64,000 nt of DNA. It comes from Pocillopora verrucosa. Its lineage: Eukaryota > Cnidaria > Anthozoa > Scleractinia > Pocilloporidae. Each line of letters starts with the position of its first letter. The first letter of the stretch is position 1. The DNA lies in contig NC_089315.1 of NCBI RefSeq assembly GCF_036669915.1, forward strand, positions 4,560,887 to 4,624,886, written 5' to 3'. The notes beneath the pieces were generated by a model, which had not been told where the DNA came from, searched no databases, and saw only the letters and a program-made list of their open reading frames with translations. This document shows positions 37,401 to 49,530 of this stretch, piece after piece. The translations under genes and the position numbers were made by a program.

Positions 37401-40400
37401 TGTGAAATAAATATTTGTCTTTCAACTTTGCTGGATACGATGTACGGTTTCGACCTACGGTCATCCGGCCATTAGAGGAAGCTGAAAACTTATATCACAT
37501 CCTTAAAAGAATAATAATTTATTTCCGCTTCTTATTACTTCTACTTCTTTAATTCTTATAAATCCAATTAGAGGATTTGTCTGTTTTTCTGTTAGTCTAT
37601 TGAAGAAAAATAAAGAGAGACTTGAGCAAAGATTTATCATGCAGTAACTTTTGTTAGAAAATTAATTACTACAGCCGACACATTCTCATCCCACGCTTCC
37701 ACGTCCCACTGGAAAGGAAATTAAATGCATTCCGGTTGAAAAAATGCTTACCCCTGCCATGGGACGAAAGTCGTAATGGTCAATTCTCCTAGAGAGATTT
37801 TATGAAATGGAAAGGTGCTTTAATCTGACCGGGAAAGACATGGAGATTTTCAGTCGATAAACATTTCGGGCTCAAGACAATATCGTTTAATTTCTAGGTA
37901 AGGCTAACAGATACATTAGAGTGTGAATCAAGCGCAAATAAGCACTCCAGAAAGTAAACAAACAGTTAAGAAAATACAAATATAAATAAATCTTAAATAA
38001 GTCGATAAATTAATAAATAAATAGATAAATAGTGGCCGGGATGGACACAGAGAAAAGTGCTTCGACCAAACTCTTGCCAAACGAGCGTTTCTTAGCCGTT
38101 TTTGGAGCCCTCCATTTAAATTCATGAATATCACTTAAACGAATGAAATAATTTGAGAATGTTTAATATTATGTGCCTAATTAACAATACTAGCCTCTTC
38201 GTCGATAAATACCAAATTCAAAATCATGATATTTTCCTGCACTTATCATGGTCAGCTCGTAAATTTAAAAACCTTCGTCCATATTTTGTCAATTTACCAA
38301 TTGATTTAGGAGCCTCCAACCTCGAGTATCCTTGTTGTATAATATTTGATTTAAAAGACTTCCTGAAAGAAGTTCCTTCCTATTTTCCTCCACCGTTTCG
38401 GTGGCTTTTGCTAAAGAGACAGAAATAACGGCGTTAATGTGATGCGGTCAAAATCGAGGGTTTTGAAAGTGAGAGAGTTCATTGTTCAATATTGATTTTA
38501 TATCGATGTCAAAGCTCACAATAGCAGACATCTGCGTCTCAATGCTTAATTATACGGAGCCAGTCGGACATCGAGGAGGTAAGCCACTGAAATTGAAGTT
38601 GCAATATATTGATCGGTTTGTTGGGTTCCTTGTATGAATCACAAAGTGCGATAGACAGCCCTCTTTTTTCATTTGCATTTAGCGGTAGAGATCATATTTA
38701 CGCCAACTTTTAGTTTTTTTTTAGTTTTCAACCGCCAGAGTTTACGTTAATGGCATATTTTTCCTCTTACGAAGTTTGGATTCTGCTAAAACTTTACGCG
38801 TACGTGCTTTGGTTCTGCGGAGATGCGCATTGAGTGGAAAAACAAATTACGTAAAATAACCCACTTCCTCCGGAGAAAAGAATGTAACATACGCGCAAAG
38901 ATTTATTTTGAGGCGATGAAAAAACCTTCTCAGAGAAATAAAAATTTATCTCGAGTTAATAAAACAGATGGTCAAAAGGACAAAGATGGCTTTTTTCACA
39001 ATGCACGTTTGGGCTCACGCGTTAAGTCGCGTGCAAGACAAGTGCCTCTTCTCTCAGTTTCATGCGCACGGGCGGATCGATATTGAAGTCACCACCCTTG
39101 ACCGCCCAAACGTGATGGTCAAGTGTCGGTATTCAGTGTTTATACTAGAAACAATAGCTTTTAGAGAGCAGGAGAGGAATGCGACCCAAATATTAAAAAT
39201 CATTGCTAAGGTTGTTTTATGTCAACTACAATGAAATAGGCTTAGTCCATTTCACAAAAGACTGGGTGAAACAATATATCAGTTTCTATAAACACGCAAC
39301 TTAACACAATATCATCCCAGGACTCATTTATTTGAAATATTTATTGTATTTTCATGGTTCGGTTCTTTATGAACTGATTTGTAAATAAATTGCATTCAGA
39401 AATTCGTGGGTTTAAGCGTCAGCTCTTTGGAATAAGGCCAGGAACGTCAGTTTTGAACAAAATCTTCGGAATATCCGGATACGTTAGAAAAGGGCATTGG
39501 TCAAGAGAGATTTATCCAAAATGATGTAATTTCAAAGAAGAGCTTTTGCATTCCATGGCCTATCGATGGAACAGAAACGAATTTACATGCGTCGGTTCTG
39601 ATTCACAAAGAAGTTATGTTCCACTTTGTAGACTTAATGTTTCGTTGAACAATAGTAGTCTCAGATTCTAGACAGAAAGTGATGAAAATTATAGGTTAGA
39701 AGTCGTTCCGAGAAGATTGTTGAAAAAAATATGTTGGATTGTTTGAATGTTTTAGTGATGCGATAAATCTAACATAGACAAAAAAACACGGCGGGGGTGA
39801 AAAGTATGCAGCGTTCGGCTTTTTTTTTTTTTTGTCAAGGAGGCGTGGTGACCAAATCATAGATCAACATGACTACAAGACAGAAATTGCAATCAAACAG
39901 TCAGGAGTTCTTTCCTTTCGCTGATTAGATATTCACAGAAACTCTGGCCGCAACTCTGAAGTTGTCTATCTTGACAGTCTGTAGAGAGAACGATCGTCGC
40001 GAGGGTCAATTTGGAATTTAGGTGCTTTCAAGTCCATTAACTTGATTTTTTTCCTTTCGTTTCGTTCCGTGTGTTTCCGGCAGAAAATATCTCAGATAAT
40101 GATCCCCAAGGTACAATGTTAAAACTAACTAATAAGAAGCAGGGTAGTGGCACGAAAGTTTAAAAATGTGGTCTCACAATTTATGGGAAACAATAATCTG
40201 TCAGGTCAATTGACGCACATTACTTTATGACGAAACTTGAACTGACGTGTGAACGTTTCGCAATTAAAGGTAATTTATACCCTGTTATTGCACTGGTCAA
40301 TAACACTTGTATAAGATGTTCGCTGACATTGTAGAAATTTGGGAATTTCTCTCTTACTCAAGTTTAAATTTCAAGCGTACTTGCCTGTTCCAGGCCATAT

Positions 40401-41150
40401 GATGAACGGTGCGTTAGCTGCGGCCAAGCGACAAGGGGAAGTTTGGGTCGGGCTACGTACGGATCCAAGCCTCCCTCGTTTTATCCATCTGCAACTATCG
40501 CGCCGATCATCATCGCCTGGAACAGAATAGAAATGTACCAACAAACACATCGACTTTGATTTAATGACAACTTAGTGTCTAAGTGAAGTTTGTTGCACTA
40601 CTGATTCACGCGCGCTCTTATAATTTGGTGAGAGATACAGGCACAGGTTACTGGTCGCATCACAATGTAATAAATTTTAAATTATATTTCAATTATAGAT
40701 TTATAAACAGAGCAAAACAAAAGGATGAGCAACTCCGTAACAGCCTTACAATAGAGACTTTTGAATCAAATTTGAGATATTTTAAAAAAAGTTTCGAAGT
40801 AGATGCGCCCGGTCCAAGTAAGTTAGAAAACTTTTGTCGAGCCGCTCAGCATTTCATCTCTTTAGGATTTTCAGAAGCACGTTGAATAACATTACAATTG
40901 AAAACATAACAATTGTGATGTTTTTCTATTGGTTGATAACTTTTTTAGAAGGTAATGAACTAGTTCAACATAAAATGTAACATGTCTAGAAATGATTTTC
41001 AAGTTTAATACTCAAAGTCCTACAAAATAAAACCATTAAAGCGTGTTACAAGGTTGCAGGTTGCCGGAAAAACTGTATATAAAAAGCAGAAATCCCTTAC
41101 ATATTACTGCTTTTGCTCATTTGTTACTAATGATAGAGCCATTTCCACAT
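34430..41150. other. gene desert upstream of CTHRC1
   Basis: No exon set could be supported on either strand over about 6.7 kb. Short open frames (for example 38823-39086, 38968-39234 and 40583-40885 on the plus strand) lack recognisable motifs and splice partners. A short (GTT)n run lies at 36326-36347. Confidence 0.5.
36326..36347. repeat. (GTT)n microsatellite
   Basis: Seven consecutive trinucleotide units (ctgttgttgttgttgttgtt). Confidence 0.9.
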
Positions 41151-41189
41151 AAAAGATACGCATTCAAGCAAACAAACAAGACTAAAAAG

Positions 41190-43206
41190 TCATTGAGGTT
41201 TGGGGACTTCTTCGATAATCAATCGTGACACTGAATTCCAGCCTGTATATCCGTATGCGTCTCCATATCTGGGACAATTTCCAATGTTGATACCAACACG
41301 GATTCTTCCCTTGTGGATGTTTTCACAGTAGCCTTCTATTGCTCCAGGTCTGTGGTTATCTTCATCCTTGTTTCTGATCCAGACAACCGCGTCAATGGGC
41401 AGCGGACCATTGCATTCTGCACCATTAAAGGTGATGAACCAGCGCTTACAACACTCGTTACAACGCACGTATATATTACCTTGATAAACCACTCGTAGAG
41501 CGGTACCATCTCTCGTCTTGTCGAAGATGCAGTCCTATAAAAACAGAAGCAAAAGAGATTAACATGAAATTAATCAAAAGAGAAGATTCATGATTTTTCA
41601 CGCTAAAACCCTCTTAGTTTGACAAATGCTTTATTTCAACCCTCCACCAATATCACATACCTTAATTAGTCCCACGTCCCGATTGTCCGAAGCCCTCCAA
41701 ACACACTGTTTCCAACTTCTGTGGTCGGTATCAGACCCTTTTGGTCCAACGTCCCCTTTAGCTCCACGTGGCCCTGGCCTACCAGCCACGCCCTTCTCTC
41801 CTCTAGCACCATCTCGACCGTTTAAGCCTGGTACCCCGTTATATCCATTGTGACCAGGGAGACCGGGAGGTCCTTGCAGACACGTGCTGAGATTCTGTGA
41901 CATTAAGGGGTATAGGTCTTTAGACTCATCTTGGAATCGGAAATTTTGATCTAGCCATTCAGTATTCGTAATAATTAACTCGACAATTTTTTTTTGAATG
42001 TCCTTTGGTTGGGACTATGTACTCAAGGTATTTTTGAGTCATAGACAAAAAAATTTAAGATGAATTTATCTTCTAGACACAAACATTTTCTTGCTCTCCT
42101 TAAACAAGAAAATTTAAATCGATGACTTCGTCGGTCCGAAATAATTTCGAACGAAATGAACATTGCTGCTAGTGCCCTCGAGCGTGGCAAATTCGAAGTT
42201 CTTTGATATGACGTAATGTTATGGAAGCAATGTAAAAGAGATCTTTTGGGTGAGACTCGTCGCGTTTTTTTTGGTAAATCTTCTAAAATTTGGTGGAGCG
42301 TTTAACACATTTGTGATCTTCCTATTCAGGAAATTAACGAAAAAATATCATAGGACCCATTCTAAGCTATAGGCACAAAGCAAAAATTTTCAAAAAGCGA
42401 AGAAACTTCCCTTGAAATCACTAGTTTTTTCGACCGCAAGGACAAATTTTACATATTATGATTTTACGAGATTTCATCAAAGCAAATCGGAGAAAATTAA
42501 AATCAAAGCCAAATAACCGCGCGCTGGTGAGCGTCTACTTTTGGCGCATTTCTGCTCAAGATCGAAAACCTGTACATTTGGTAAAGAAAAGCAACAGTCC
42601 TACCCTTGTTTATTTAATTTTGGTATCTTTTAATAATCTTGAAGGCAGAAAAGATAAAAAAATTTTCATAAAAACATAGCGCTGGCGCGCGCTTCATAAT
42701 CACTGGCTAAAACTCCATGGAGCCACTTTAAGATAGGCCAAGAAGACGACATGGACCCTTCTATATTACTTAGAATTTGAAAAGTCTGATTTTTCAGGTT
42801 AAATTTGATCACTTGTTTTTGATGAGCGACATCTCAGAGAATTAGCGGCTGACAAATTCAAAATGCAGTGTGTAGACACGAAATAAGAACGATATACAGC
42901 TTATTTAACTGACAATCGACAGAAAAGTAATCGAATCCTCCCTTGCGATTAATTCGGGAACGAAGTTCCAATTTAACTGAGATCATACCTTACTTAATGA
43001 TGTTTACTTCTTCCAATCAGCAAAAAAACCCTCAAATTTTAAGGAAGGTCGAGTGACTTTAAGCCATACTTGAGATATAATTATATTAGTGGTTGGTATT
43101 TCGTAATCTTTACCTTAGAAGAAGACGAAATAGTTTTGTGTCCTTCACTTTGATTGAAGTAACAAGTAGCCAGCAAATACAAGAACAAAGTATCAGTGTT
43201 GAACAT
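41190..43206 (-). CDS. CTHRC1: CTHRC1-like secreted collagen-triple-helix-repeat protein, 3 coding exons
   Basis: The proposed exons are 43206-43114, about 41924-41661 and 41534-41190, giving about 233 residues (human 243). Exon 1 begins [17 protein letters not shown], a signal peptide. Exon 2 carries 15 Gly-X-Y triplets (from [13 protein letters not shown] to [10 protein letters not shown]), preceded by a Cys (TCLQ). Exon 3 is the C-terminal globular domain: [53 protein letters not shown]. These match vertebrate CTHRC1 strongly, including the clustered cysteines. CTHRC1 is a secreted glycoprotein that modulates Wnt/planar-polarity signalling and matrix remodelling. The exon 2/3 junction is clear (AAG|GTATGT to TATAG|GAC). 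The exon 1/2 junction is weak: exon 1 ends in phase 0 at AAG|GTAAAG, and the only in-phase acceptor (GATGAG|TCT) lacks a pyrimidine tract. A small missed exon is possible. Confidence 0.85.
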
Positions 43207-43209
43207 TAT

Positions 43210-44370
43210 TGCTTCTCCTGGAGCGAATACACTCAAAAGAGGAAGCCTCTGGTACACAACTGGATTATTTTTCCTGTTCAGATCGTGTCGACTGATCAAA
43301 CAACGTAGAAATTAATTGTTTATACATATTATCTTTCTTATTTAAATTTGCCACTGTCTCCCAAAATAATGCTTTGTTGTGGATAATTAGTGACATTTGG
43401 TAAAGAATCCCTATGAATGGCTCAGAAATTCGACTCTTGTACGTCTTTGATTCAGCCGATGTTACAGCAACTCGTTCGTTTTCCTTTGAGATGCGAAGGA
43501 TTCAATCTAAAGCATGGGGCAAAAGCGAATGATTAAAATAAGAGAACTCCCGCTTTTATTGTTTCCTTTCGCTGAATGCTTTGCCTGCCACGCTACTCAG
43601 TTGCTCTCGCTTGGCTAAAAAGGAGAGCAAAATGCTGTTAAGTTGACTAGTTTTGATTTAGACGTTGAACTAATCGAATGCTGAACTCGATAGATACAAC
43701 AGTGATGTCGAAGTTTTCTTGAAACCGATGAAATTCGCGGAACTGGAAAAACACTGTGTTTGAGTTGTCAGAGTTGACAAATAAATCAAAACATGAAATT
43801 AGACAGCCAGGGATCCCAAATGATAAATAAGCAGAAAGTTTTAATGACAACAAAAGCCCAGAACTTCGGCTTGTTTTTCACAGTCAGTAAAATCAGATCG
43901 AAATGACAATTTTTTTATCGACAATCCAACGCGGAATTATGCCCTATGATTTAAAATTAATCATATCGACTCTGTCTGTATACTTCGAAAATGAGAAAAT
44001 TGGAGCATTTGTTGACCCTTGCCGAGTGAGCGGTGAGTAAAATCTGAGCTTTGCACTGTTTGCAAATAAAAAATTTATTCAAGATATCTTAATTTGTGAC
44101 ACTACAGAAAGGCGATTTTCATCTCTAAGTTTCTCTCGTGTCTTTTCGTATGCCAATGTACGTTTTATCAGTTCCCACAGATTGCCACTACAAGCATCAG
44201 TGTTCTTGAAGACCGTATATCACTGCTACGCAGGCTATCAACGTGTACCTATACCGTCTTTGCGAATTTCGAAATTTTCTTTGATAGTTTTTGTACTTAC
44301 GTCTCAGCGGGCACGATTACAAGAGATTATTATTTTCAGTATTTTTTCAAATCAAGAAATAAAAAATGCC
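43210..44370. other. intergenic stretch upstream of CTHRC1
   Basis: No coding exon or repeat is recognised. The CTHRC1 promoter presumably lies at the left end. The right end runs into the (TA)n tract and foldback element. Confidence 0.45.
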
Positions 44371-44374
44371 TGGG

Positions 44375-44381
44375 TATATAT

Positions 44382-44414
<33 letters not shown>
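44375..44414. repeat. (TA)n microsatellite next to a foldback element
   Basis: An alternating TA run that ends directly at the start of the element containing the inverted repeat at 44481-44690. Confidence 0.95.
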
Positions 44415-44416
<2 letters not shown>

Positions 44417-44480
44417 AAGTCTGCAAGTCGATTTTCGCGTGGAACAGTGCTCAATACGTTGAAGCAGAGCAGAATAAATA

Positions 44481-44690
44481 TTATGAGATGGAAAAAGGGA
44501 CGCAACTACATTTCCCGACAAGCCTGTTTCGTGAATCGCTTCACTCTTCAGAGGTTTAATTAAATTAATTATTATTATCAAATTATTATTATTAAATTAA
44601 TTATTAATTAATTAAACCCCTGAAGAGTGAAGCGATTCACGAAACAGGCTTGTCGGGAAATGTAGTTGCGTCCCTTTTTCCATCTCATAA
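44481..44690. mobile_element. foldback element with 81-bp near-perfect inverted arms
   Basis: The arm at 44481-44561 (starting ttatgagatggaaaaaggga) is the reverse complement of 44610-44690 (ending tccctttttccatctcataa) with a single mismatch over 81 bases. They are separated by about 48 bases of AT-only sequence. The near identity means recent formation or active exchange. It could be a foldback-type non-autonomous element or two head-to-head copies of a repeat. Sequence just before the left arm (from 44415) resembles the sequence after the second (TA)n tract at 46107. Confidence 0.8.
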
Positions 44691-44699
44691 TATATATAT

Positions 44700-44847
44700 G
44701 TTATTTGCCGGCTGGGAGGTCCGTATGGTGAAAAACTGTGACCGAGGTCTTGAAAATACTGCCCGAGGCCGTAGGCCGAGGGCAGCATTTTCAAGACCGA
44801 GGTCACAGTTTTTCACCATACGGACCGACCCTTAGCCGGTAAATAAC
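44700..44847. mobile_element. palindromic miniature element (MITE-like), 148 bp
   Basis: The whole unit is one imperfect hairpin. It opens with gttatttgccggctggga and closes with cttagccggtaaataac. The inner arms (ccgtatggtgaaaaactgtg and its complement cacagtttttcaccatacgg, then gaggtcttgaaaat and its complement) pair almost perfectly around gaggccgtaggccgag. It has no coding capacity. The flanks atatg and catat make the ends palindromic, so the target duplication is unclear. Confidence 0.75.
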
Positions 44848-45837
44848 ATATTTATTGTTTTTAAACTTGACGAAATTCTTTCCGAGAGAACCCGAATGAC
44901 TTATGGCCGTAAATACGGCAAGATCTTCCATAAACTGAACAATTTTTGAGTGAGTAAATGGTAGTTAAAATAGAGGTGATGCAAATTTAAGAGAGATACC
45001 TCAGCGAAACATTTTCATTTCCGTAACGATAAAGGTGATTTAAAAGGCTTCCAAACAAACTTTGAAACATTATTTTTACAAGTATCTGTCACAATCTGAC
45101 ACCTGTCAATTAGAGAGCGCGCAAGAAAAAAAAAATCGTAGGAACATTTGAAAACCAACAGAACTAGTTTGGCAAGGCCTGTCACGACAATGTTTTCTTA
45201 AAAATCAGTTAATGATCTAACGGAAAGTATTATTTACTTTCATCGACCATTCATTCATGTACGAAGATTTACCTCTGTTCATTAAGTAAACGGCGAGGAA
45301 GGTAATTGTGAGTAAATTCAATTTTTTATTTTGAAGTTGTGAGAGTTTGCTCGTTTGTTTGCTGTAATGGCGTGTTTAACTCTGATCTTTCCTTCACAAA
45401 AACTAAATTCGAACGGCACACTCCAACGAGACACAAGGGAATTTAATGCAGCCTTTTCTCAATTCCTTCAATTTCTGTTGTGCAATTTAAGGTACAAATG
45501 TCCAAATTGAACGGAATTGGAAAGACTCACCAGGAGCGTATATTTGTTGTAGAACTTAAATTAAAACTTCGCTCGCTCTTTCACTATGAACAAATTGCTC
45601 GAGAAAATTCAGATATTAAATGAATGAAAGTTCCATCGTTCAGTTTAACTGTAACCAAATACCTCACGTTTCAACTTTCTGGGTACTTTTTGTGAACGAT
45701 TAAAATTAATTGCAGACGGTTTTTAGGCCGCTTGTCAACCAACGTAATGACACTATTGTTTATACAAATTCATTCTGAAACCAATATTTTTCTGTCAACC
45801 AAAGTGATTTGATAGAGAGAAAAGGGAGGATTCATAA

Positions 45838-46055
45838 GTTATTTATCGGCTTGAGGTAGTGACCGACGTATTTGCTTAAAAATACTGCCCAGCCGGAAAA
45901 CGAGGTATATTTATGAAAAATGACAACGAAAGTTGGGATGTACTCGGCGACTCACGAAAGCGTTACCGTGGCCCGTGGGCAGAGATAGGAAAATACTGAC
46001 CGGGTAAAGAACCAATCAGATTGCAAGATTCGTTACCGTGCCCTCTAAAAAAACA

Positions 46056-46056
<1 letters not shown>
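45838..46056. mobile_element. diverged remnant related to the 44700 palindromic element
   Basis: The left end (agttatttatcggcttgagg) and the internal aaatactgcccagccgg resemble the ends and core of the 148-bp palindromic element at 44700-44847. A matching right arm is not clearly preserved. It runs up to the (TA)n tract at 46061. Confidence 0.4.

Positions 46057-46060
<4 letters not shown>

Positions 46061-46106
<46 letters not shown>
46061..46106. repeat. (TA)n microsatellite next to a Penelope-like fragment
   Basis: An alternating TA run directly followed by sequence similar to that after the 44375 tract, and then by the retroelement fragment. Confidence 0.95.
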
Positions 46107-46109
<3 letters not shown>

Positions 46110-46183
46110 AGTAATTTGACTTACGTAAGACAGTGGTCAATACATAGGAGTAGAGCGATGTATATATTGTGGGAGGAAAAACA

Positions 46184-47160
46184 GAGAGCATCAAGAAAGA
46201 AATATATCGCATCTTCAATAATAACGGTCTACGCATCACCATAGAGGCTAACAAATAAATAATCAACTTCCTAGAAGTCACATTTAACCTTAAACGAAGC
46301 ACTTATCAGCCATTCACAAAGCCGAATACTTCACTGCAATACGTTCACCGCGAGAGCAACCACCCGCCAATCACCATAAAGAATATTCCCGCCGGCATCA
46401 ACAAACGTCTGTCGTCCCTATCATCTGACAAAGCATCCTTTGACCAAGCCGCCCCTCCATACCAGAAAGCACTCGACGAAAGTGGATACCACTACACACT
46501 ACAGTACGAACCAGCCAAAACATGCAAACGGAAAAACCGACAACGCAATAACATCCTCTGGTACAACCCTCCTTTCAGCAAGAACACCAGCACCAACATC
46601 GGACACAAATTCCTCGCCCTAGTAGACAAACACTTTCCCAAAAAATCACAAGCTCAGAAAAATCTTCAACCGAAACACAATCAAGATCGGTTACAGCTGC
46701 ATGAACAACACGAAACAAATAATCGACAACCATAAAAAACGCATCCTAACCGCATCCATAAAGGCTGATGATACCGCCGCCGCCACTACCATTAATAACA
46801 AGACATGCTACTGCCGACAAAAGAACGCATGTCCACTCGACGGAAACTGCCTCCAACCATCAGTAATTTACCAAGCCACCGTCACGCGCAAAGACAACAA
46901 CACGACAGAAACATACATCGGACTCACAGAGAAGGACTTCAAAACAAAATACAGAAACCACATCGCATCATTCCGCCACGCTAAACACAAAAACTCCACT
47001 GAACTCAGCAGGCACATCTGGACCCTCTAAGACAACAACATCGAGCACTTTATTTCCTGGCCCATTCTCTCATCACACTCGCCGTACAACAGCTCAAGTA
47101 AAAGATGTAATCTCTGCCTAAAAGAAAAATTCTTAATCATCTACCGACCCGAACTATAAA
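46184..47160 (+). mobile_element. 5'-truncated, decayed Penelope-like element (end of RT plus GIY-YIG endonuclease)
   Basis: In one frame from 46184 the sequence reads IYRIFNNNGLRITIEANK, then a TAA, then INFLEVTFNLKRSTYQPFTK, NHPPITIKNIPAGINKRLSS and PPYQKALDESGYHYTLQYEP. This is the typical end of the reverse transcriptase and thumb of Penelope-like elements. A one-base shift in an A run near 46,645 leads to HKLRKIFNRNTIKIGYSCMN, a Cys-rich linker (CYCRQKNACPLDGNC) and the GIY-YIG-type nuclease segment TYIGLTEKDFKTKYRNHIAS with STELSRHIW. An in-frame TAA (47028-47030) interrupts it before the last conserved piece (SPYNSSSKRCNLCLKEKFLI). The copy is therefore inactive. Confidence 0.85.
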
Positions 47161-47164
47161 CACT

Positions 47165-49120
47165 GAACAAACGTAATGAACTAATGAAACTGAAAAATGC
47201 TGACACAAATTCAGTGTCAAGAGAGGAAGATATCAAAACTGATTTCCTTTTATACTGTGGCTTTCACTTGAGACTTTTTGGAGTATAAATAAGCCCAAAA
47301 TTGCAATTAATAATTAGCTTAACAAACTGTCGAACAACTTATGCATTGGTGACGTCATTCTCCTTGGGCTCCAGCGAACCAGAACAAAATTTCAAAAGCT
47401 GTTTTGTCTTTCTGATTTACCAATCAGTAACAAACATAAAAGATCTGAAATAAGTCAAAGATGCTCAGAGTCAAAAATTAATAAGCATTCCGTGATAAGG
47501 AAAGTCTTTGCGTGGAGTCGCTGATGTTTAAGGTAACGTTTGTCCGTTTCTTTGATGTCCACACCAACTAAATTGCACTGGATATAGCTCATGGATTAAA
47601 TTCATCCTCAAATATCCTACGACATCCAACTCTTCGCCGCGATCTTGTACATGTAAAGACTGGAGTTCAACTTCAAAGATGTACGATTTGTAATACTGAT
47701 ATGCCATGAACCTAACGGATACAAGCCTTGAAAAAGAAACGTTCGATCTGGAGTTGTTTGCGGCTTACATGACCTTGATTCTTGTCTTCGTTGCAATTAT
47801 TATAAAGTCGGTTTTGTTTGCGTAACTGAAACAACAACTCTATTATAAATGGCACACAATGGTGGCCATTTAATTATAACTTTTCGTGAACTTTTATGGA
47901 GGCGAAGCGTAAACAAATGCGGGAAACACAGATAACGGAGTAACACTGAAAGCTTTACTTCGTGTGATGAATTACGGATAATAGACATGAAATTGTGGTG
48001 ATGCACTCAACAAAGAAATATCATATATGCATTATTCATGTTCGTCAATTTGCAATGTTCCATTGATTATGAGTACAACTTGAATTAACACCTCATATAC
48101 TTAACTTATGGATGCTTGATACGTGGGAAAACTTAATCTTCTACACGCACGACAAGAATTCACAAAAATTATGAAAAAGTGAACAGAACTTGAATCAAAA
48201 AGTAACAGCTAGAGCAAAGATGATTAAGTTATCAAGATAAACCGAAGGTGATGAACTTGGCATTATTAATAACTTTATATTGATCGAAAACACAGATGTA
48301 TCCCAACGATTTTCTTAATCGTAGTAAAGCTGTTATTTGCTGGAATTTCATAGAAAATTTTCAAACCGTTATTTGCGTAAGACGCATTAAGCTTCACATA
48401 ATGAATTCATCTTTAGCTATTTTTAACACGGAGCAGTTGTGTCATGTGCCAGATCTTTCTCAAACTGTATTTATCCAATTCAATAGGTGTTCGTGATAAC
48501 AGGCAATATTGACAATTACAATCAATGCGACTGCTTCTTTAAATTCGAGCCTATCCAGCGAGGAAACCGGCGATTTCTTTTCGTATACATCTCAGAACAT
48601 GTTACATAATCAAGTCATTAAAGTCAGAAAATTGTGTACCTACGAGTGACAATTAATTCTATTGACAAAATGGGTTGATCTTGGTAGAAAAAAAATAATA
48701 AAAGATAAAACCAAATAATTACTCAGAGCAGAGTTAGTGATGAAGACGCTTCTATTCTAATGATGTATGACGTTGGATTCGCTTGCGGCTCCTTTTAGAA
48801 ACATGGCGTGCAAGCTTCCAAAATCTCAGTTGTGAATTTGCATTAGACATTGTACTAATAGGTTGAAGGCTCCAAATCCTCCTTTGTTGATTGTGAGCGG
48901 TACGGCTAGATCAAGAGAGCTAGTTTTAATTCATAAGCGCAAGTAGCTCAGACACCCTGATAAGTCAGAATGCATCCTGCAACCTCTCTTATTGAACTTT
49001 GCGCATTTCTGAAATAAAATAAAAATCACTGAGATAATCACAAAAGAAGCTAGGTCGCTCCATGCTCAGCATGCTTTTTTTCCTGCTGATCTCTCAGTAT
49101 ATCAGATTATCTTTATTTTA
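47165..49120. other. gene-free stretch
   Basis: Only short open frames without recognisable motifs are present. Nothing is supported between the Penelope-like fragment and the SINE. Confidence 0.45.
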
Positions 49121-49129
49121 ATTTCAGTG

Positions 49130-49445
49130 GTTTCGTTAGCTCGTGTTGTAGAACACCTGACTACAATGCAGGAAGTCGAGGGTTTTAGCCTCGAAAATGG
49201 TTAGAAATTCTAGTCTTCTCAGATAAGGACGATATATCATGGGCCCCGACGCTTGCATATTCTCTGTACTGGTTAGCAGGGTACGTTAAGGATCCCTTGC
49301 ACTTCTCGCAAAGCGTGTGGAACATAGCTCCCGGTGTTGTGGTCTGGCCTTGTTGTTTTATACAGGCCCTTATTGAAACCAGCTCTGAAGCTGAATTGAG
49401 CCAGTCTGTTTAAATTTTGCAAATGAATAAATAAATGAAATAAAA
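49130..49445 (+). mobile_element. tRNA-derived SINE with A-rich tail
   Basis: A tRNA-like head (ggtttcgttagctcgtgttg, A-box-like; gtcgagggttttagcctc, degenerate B box) is followed by an unrelated body (ggatcccttgcacttctcgc, ggtgttgtggtctggcc). It ends in an AATA-rich tail (aaatgaataaataaatgaaa). This is the standard architecture of a tRNA-derived SINE. The orientation follows the head and tail. Confidence 0.65.
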
Positions 49446-49530
49446 TAGAACCCTAACTCTAAAAGTTCCTATTTTTCAACAGAGGTGTAACTTTTCGATC
49501 GTAAGTAATACACTCCCCAAACGCAAATGT

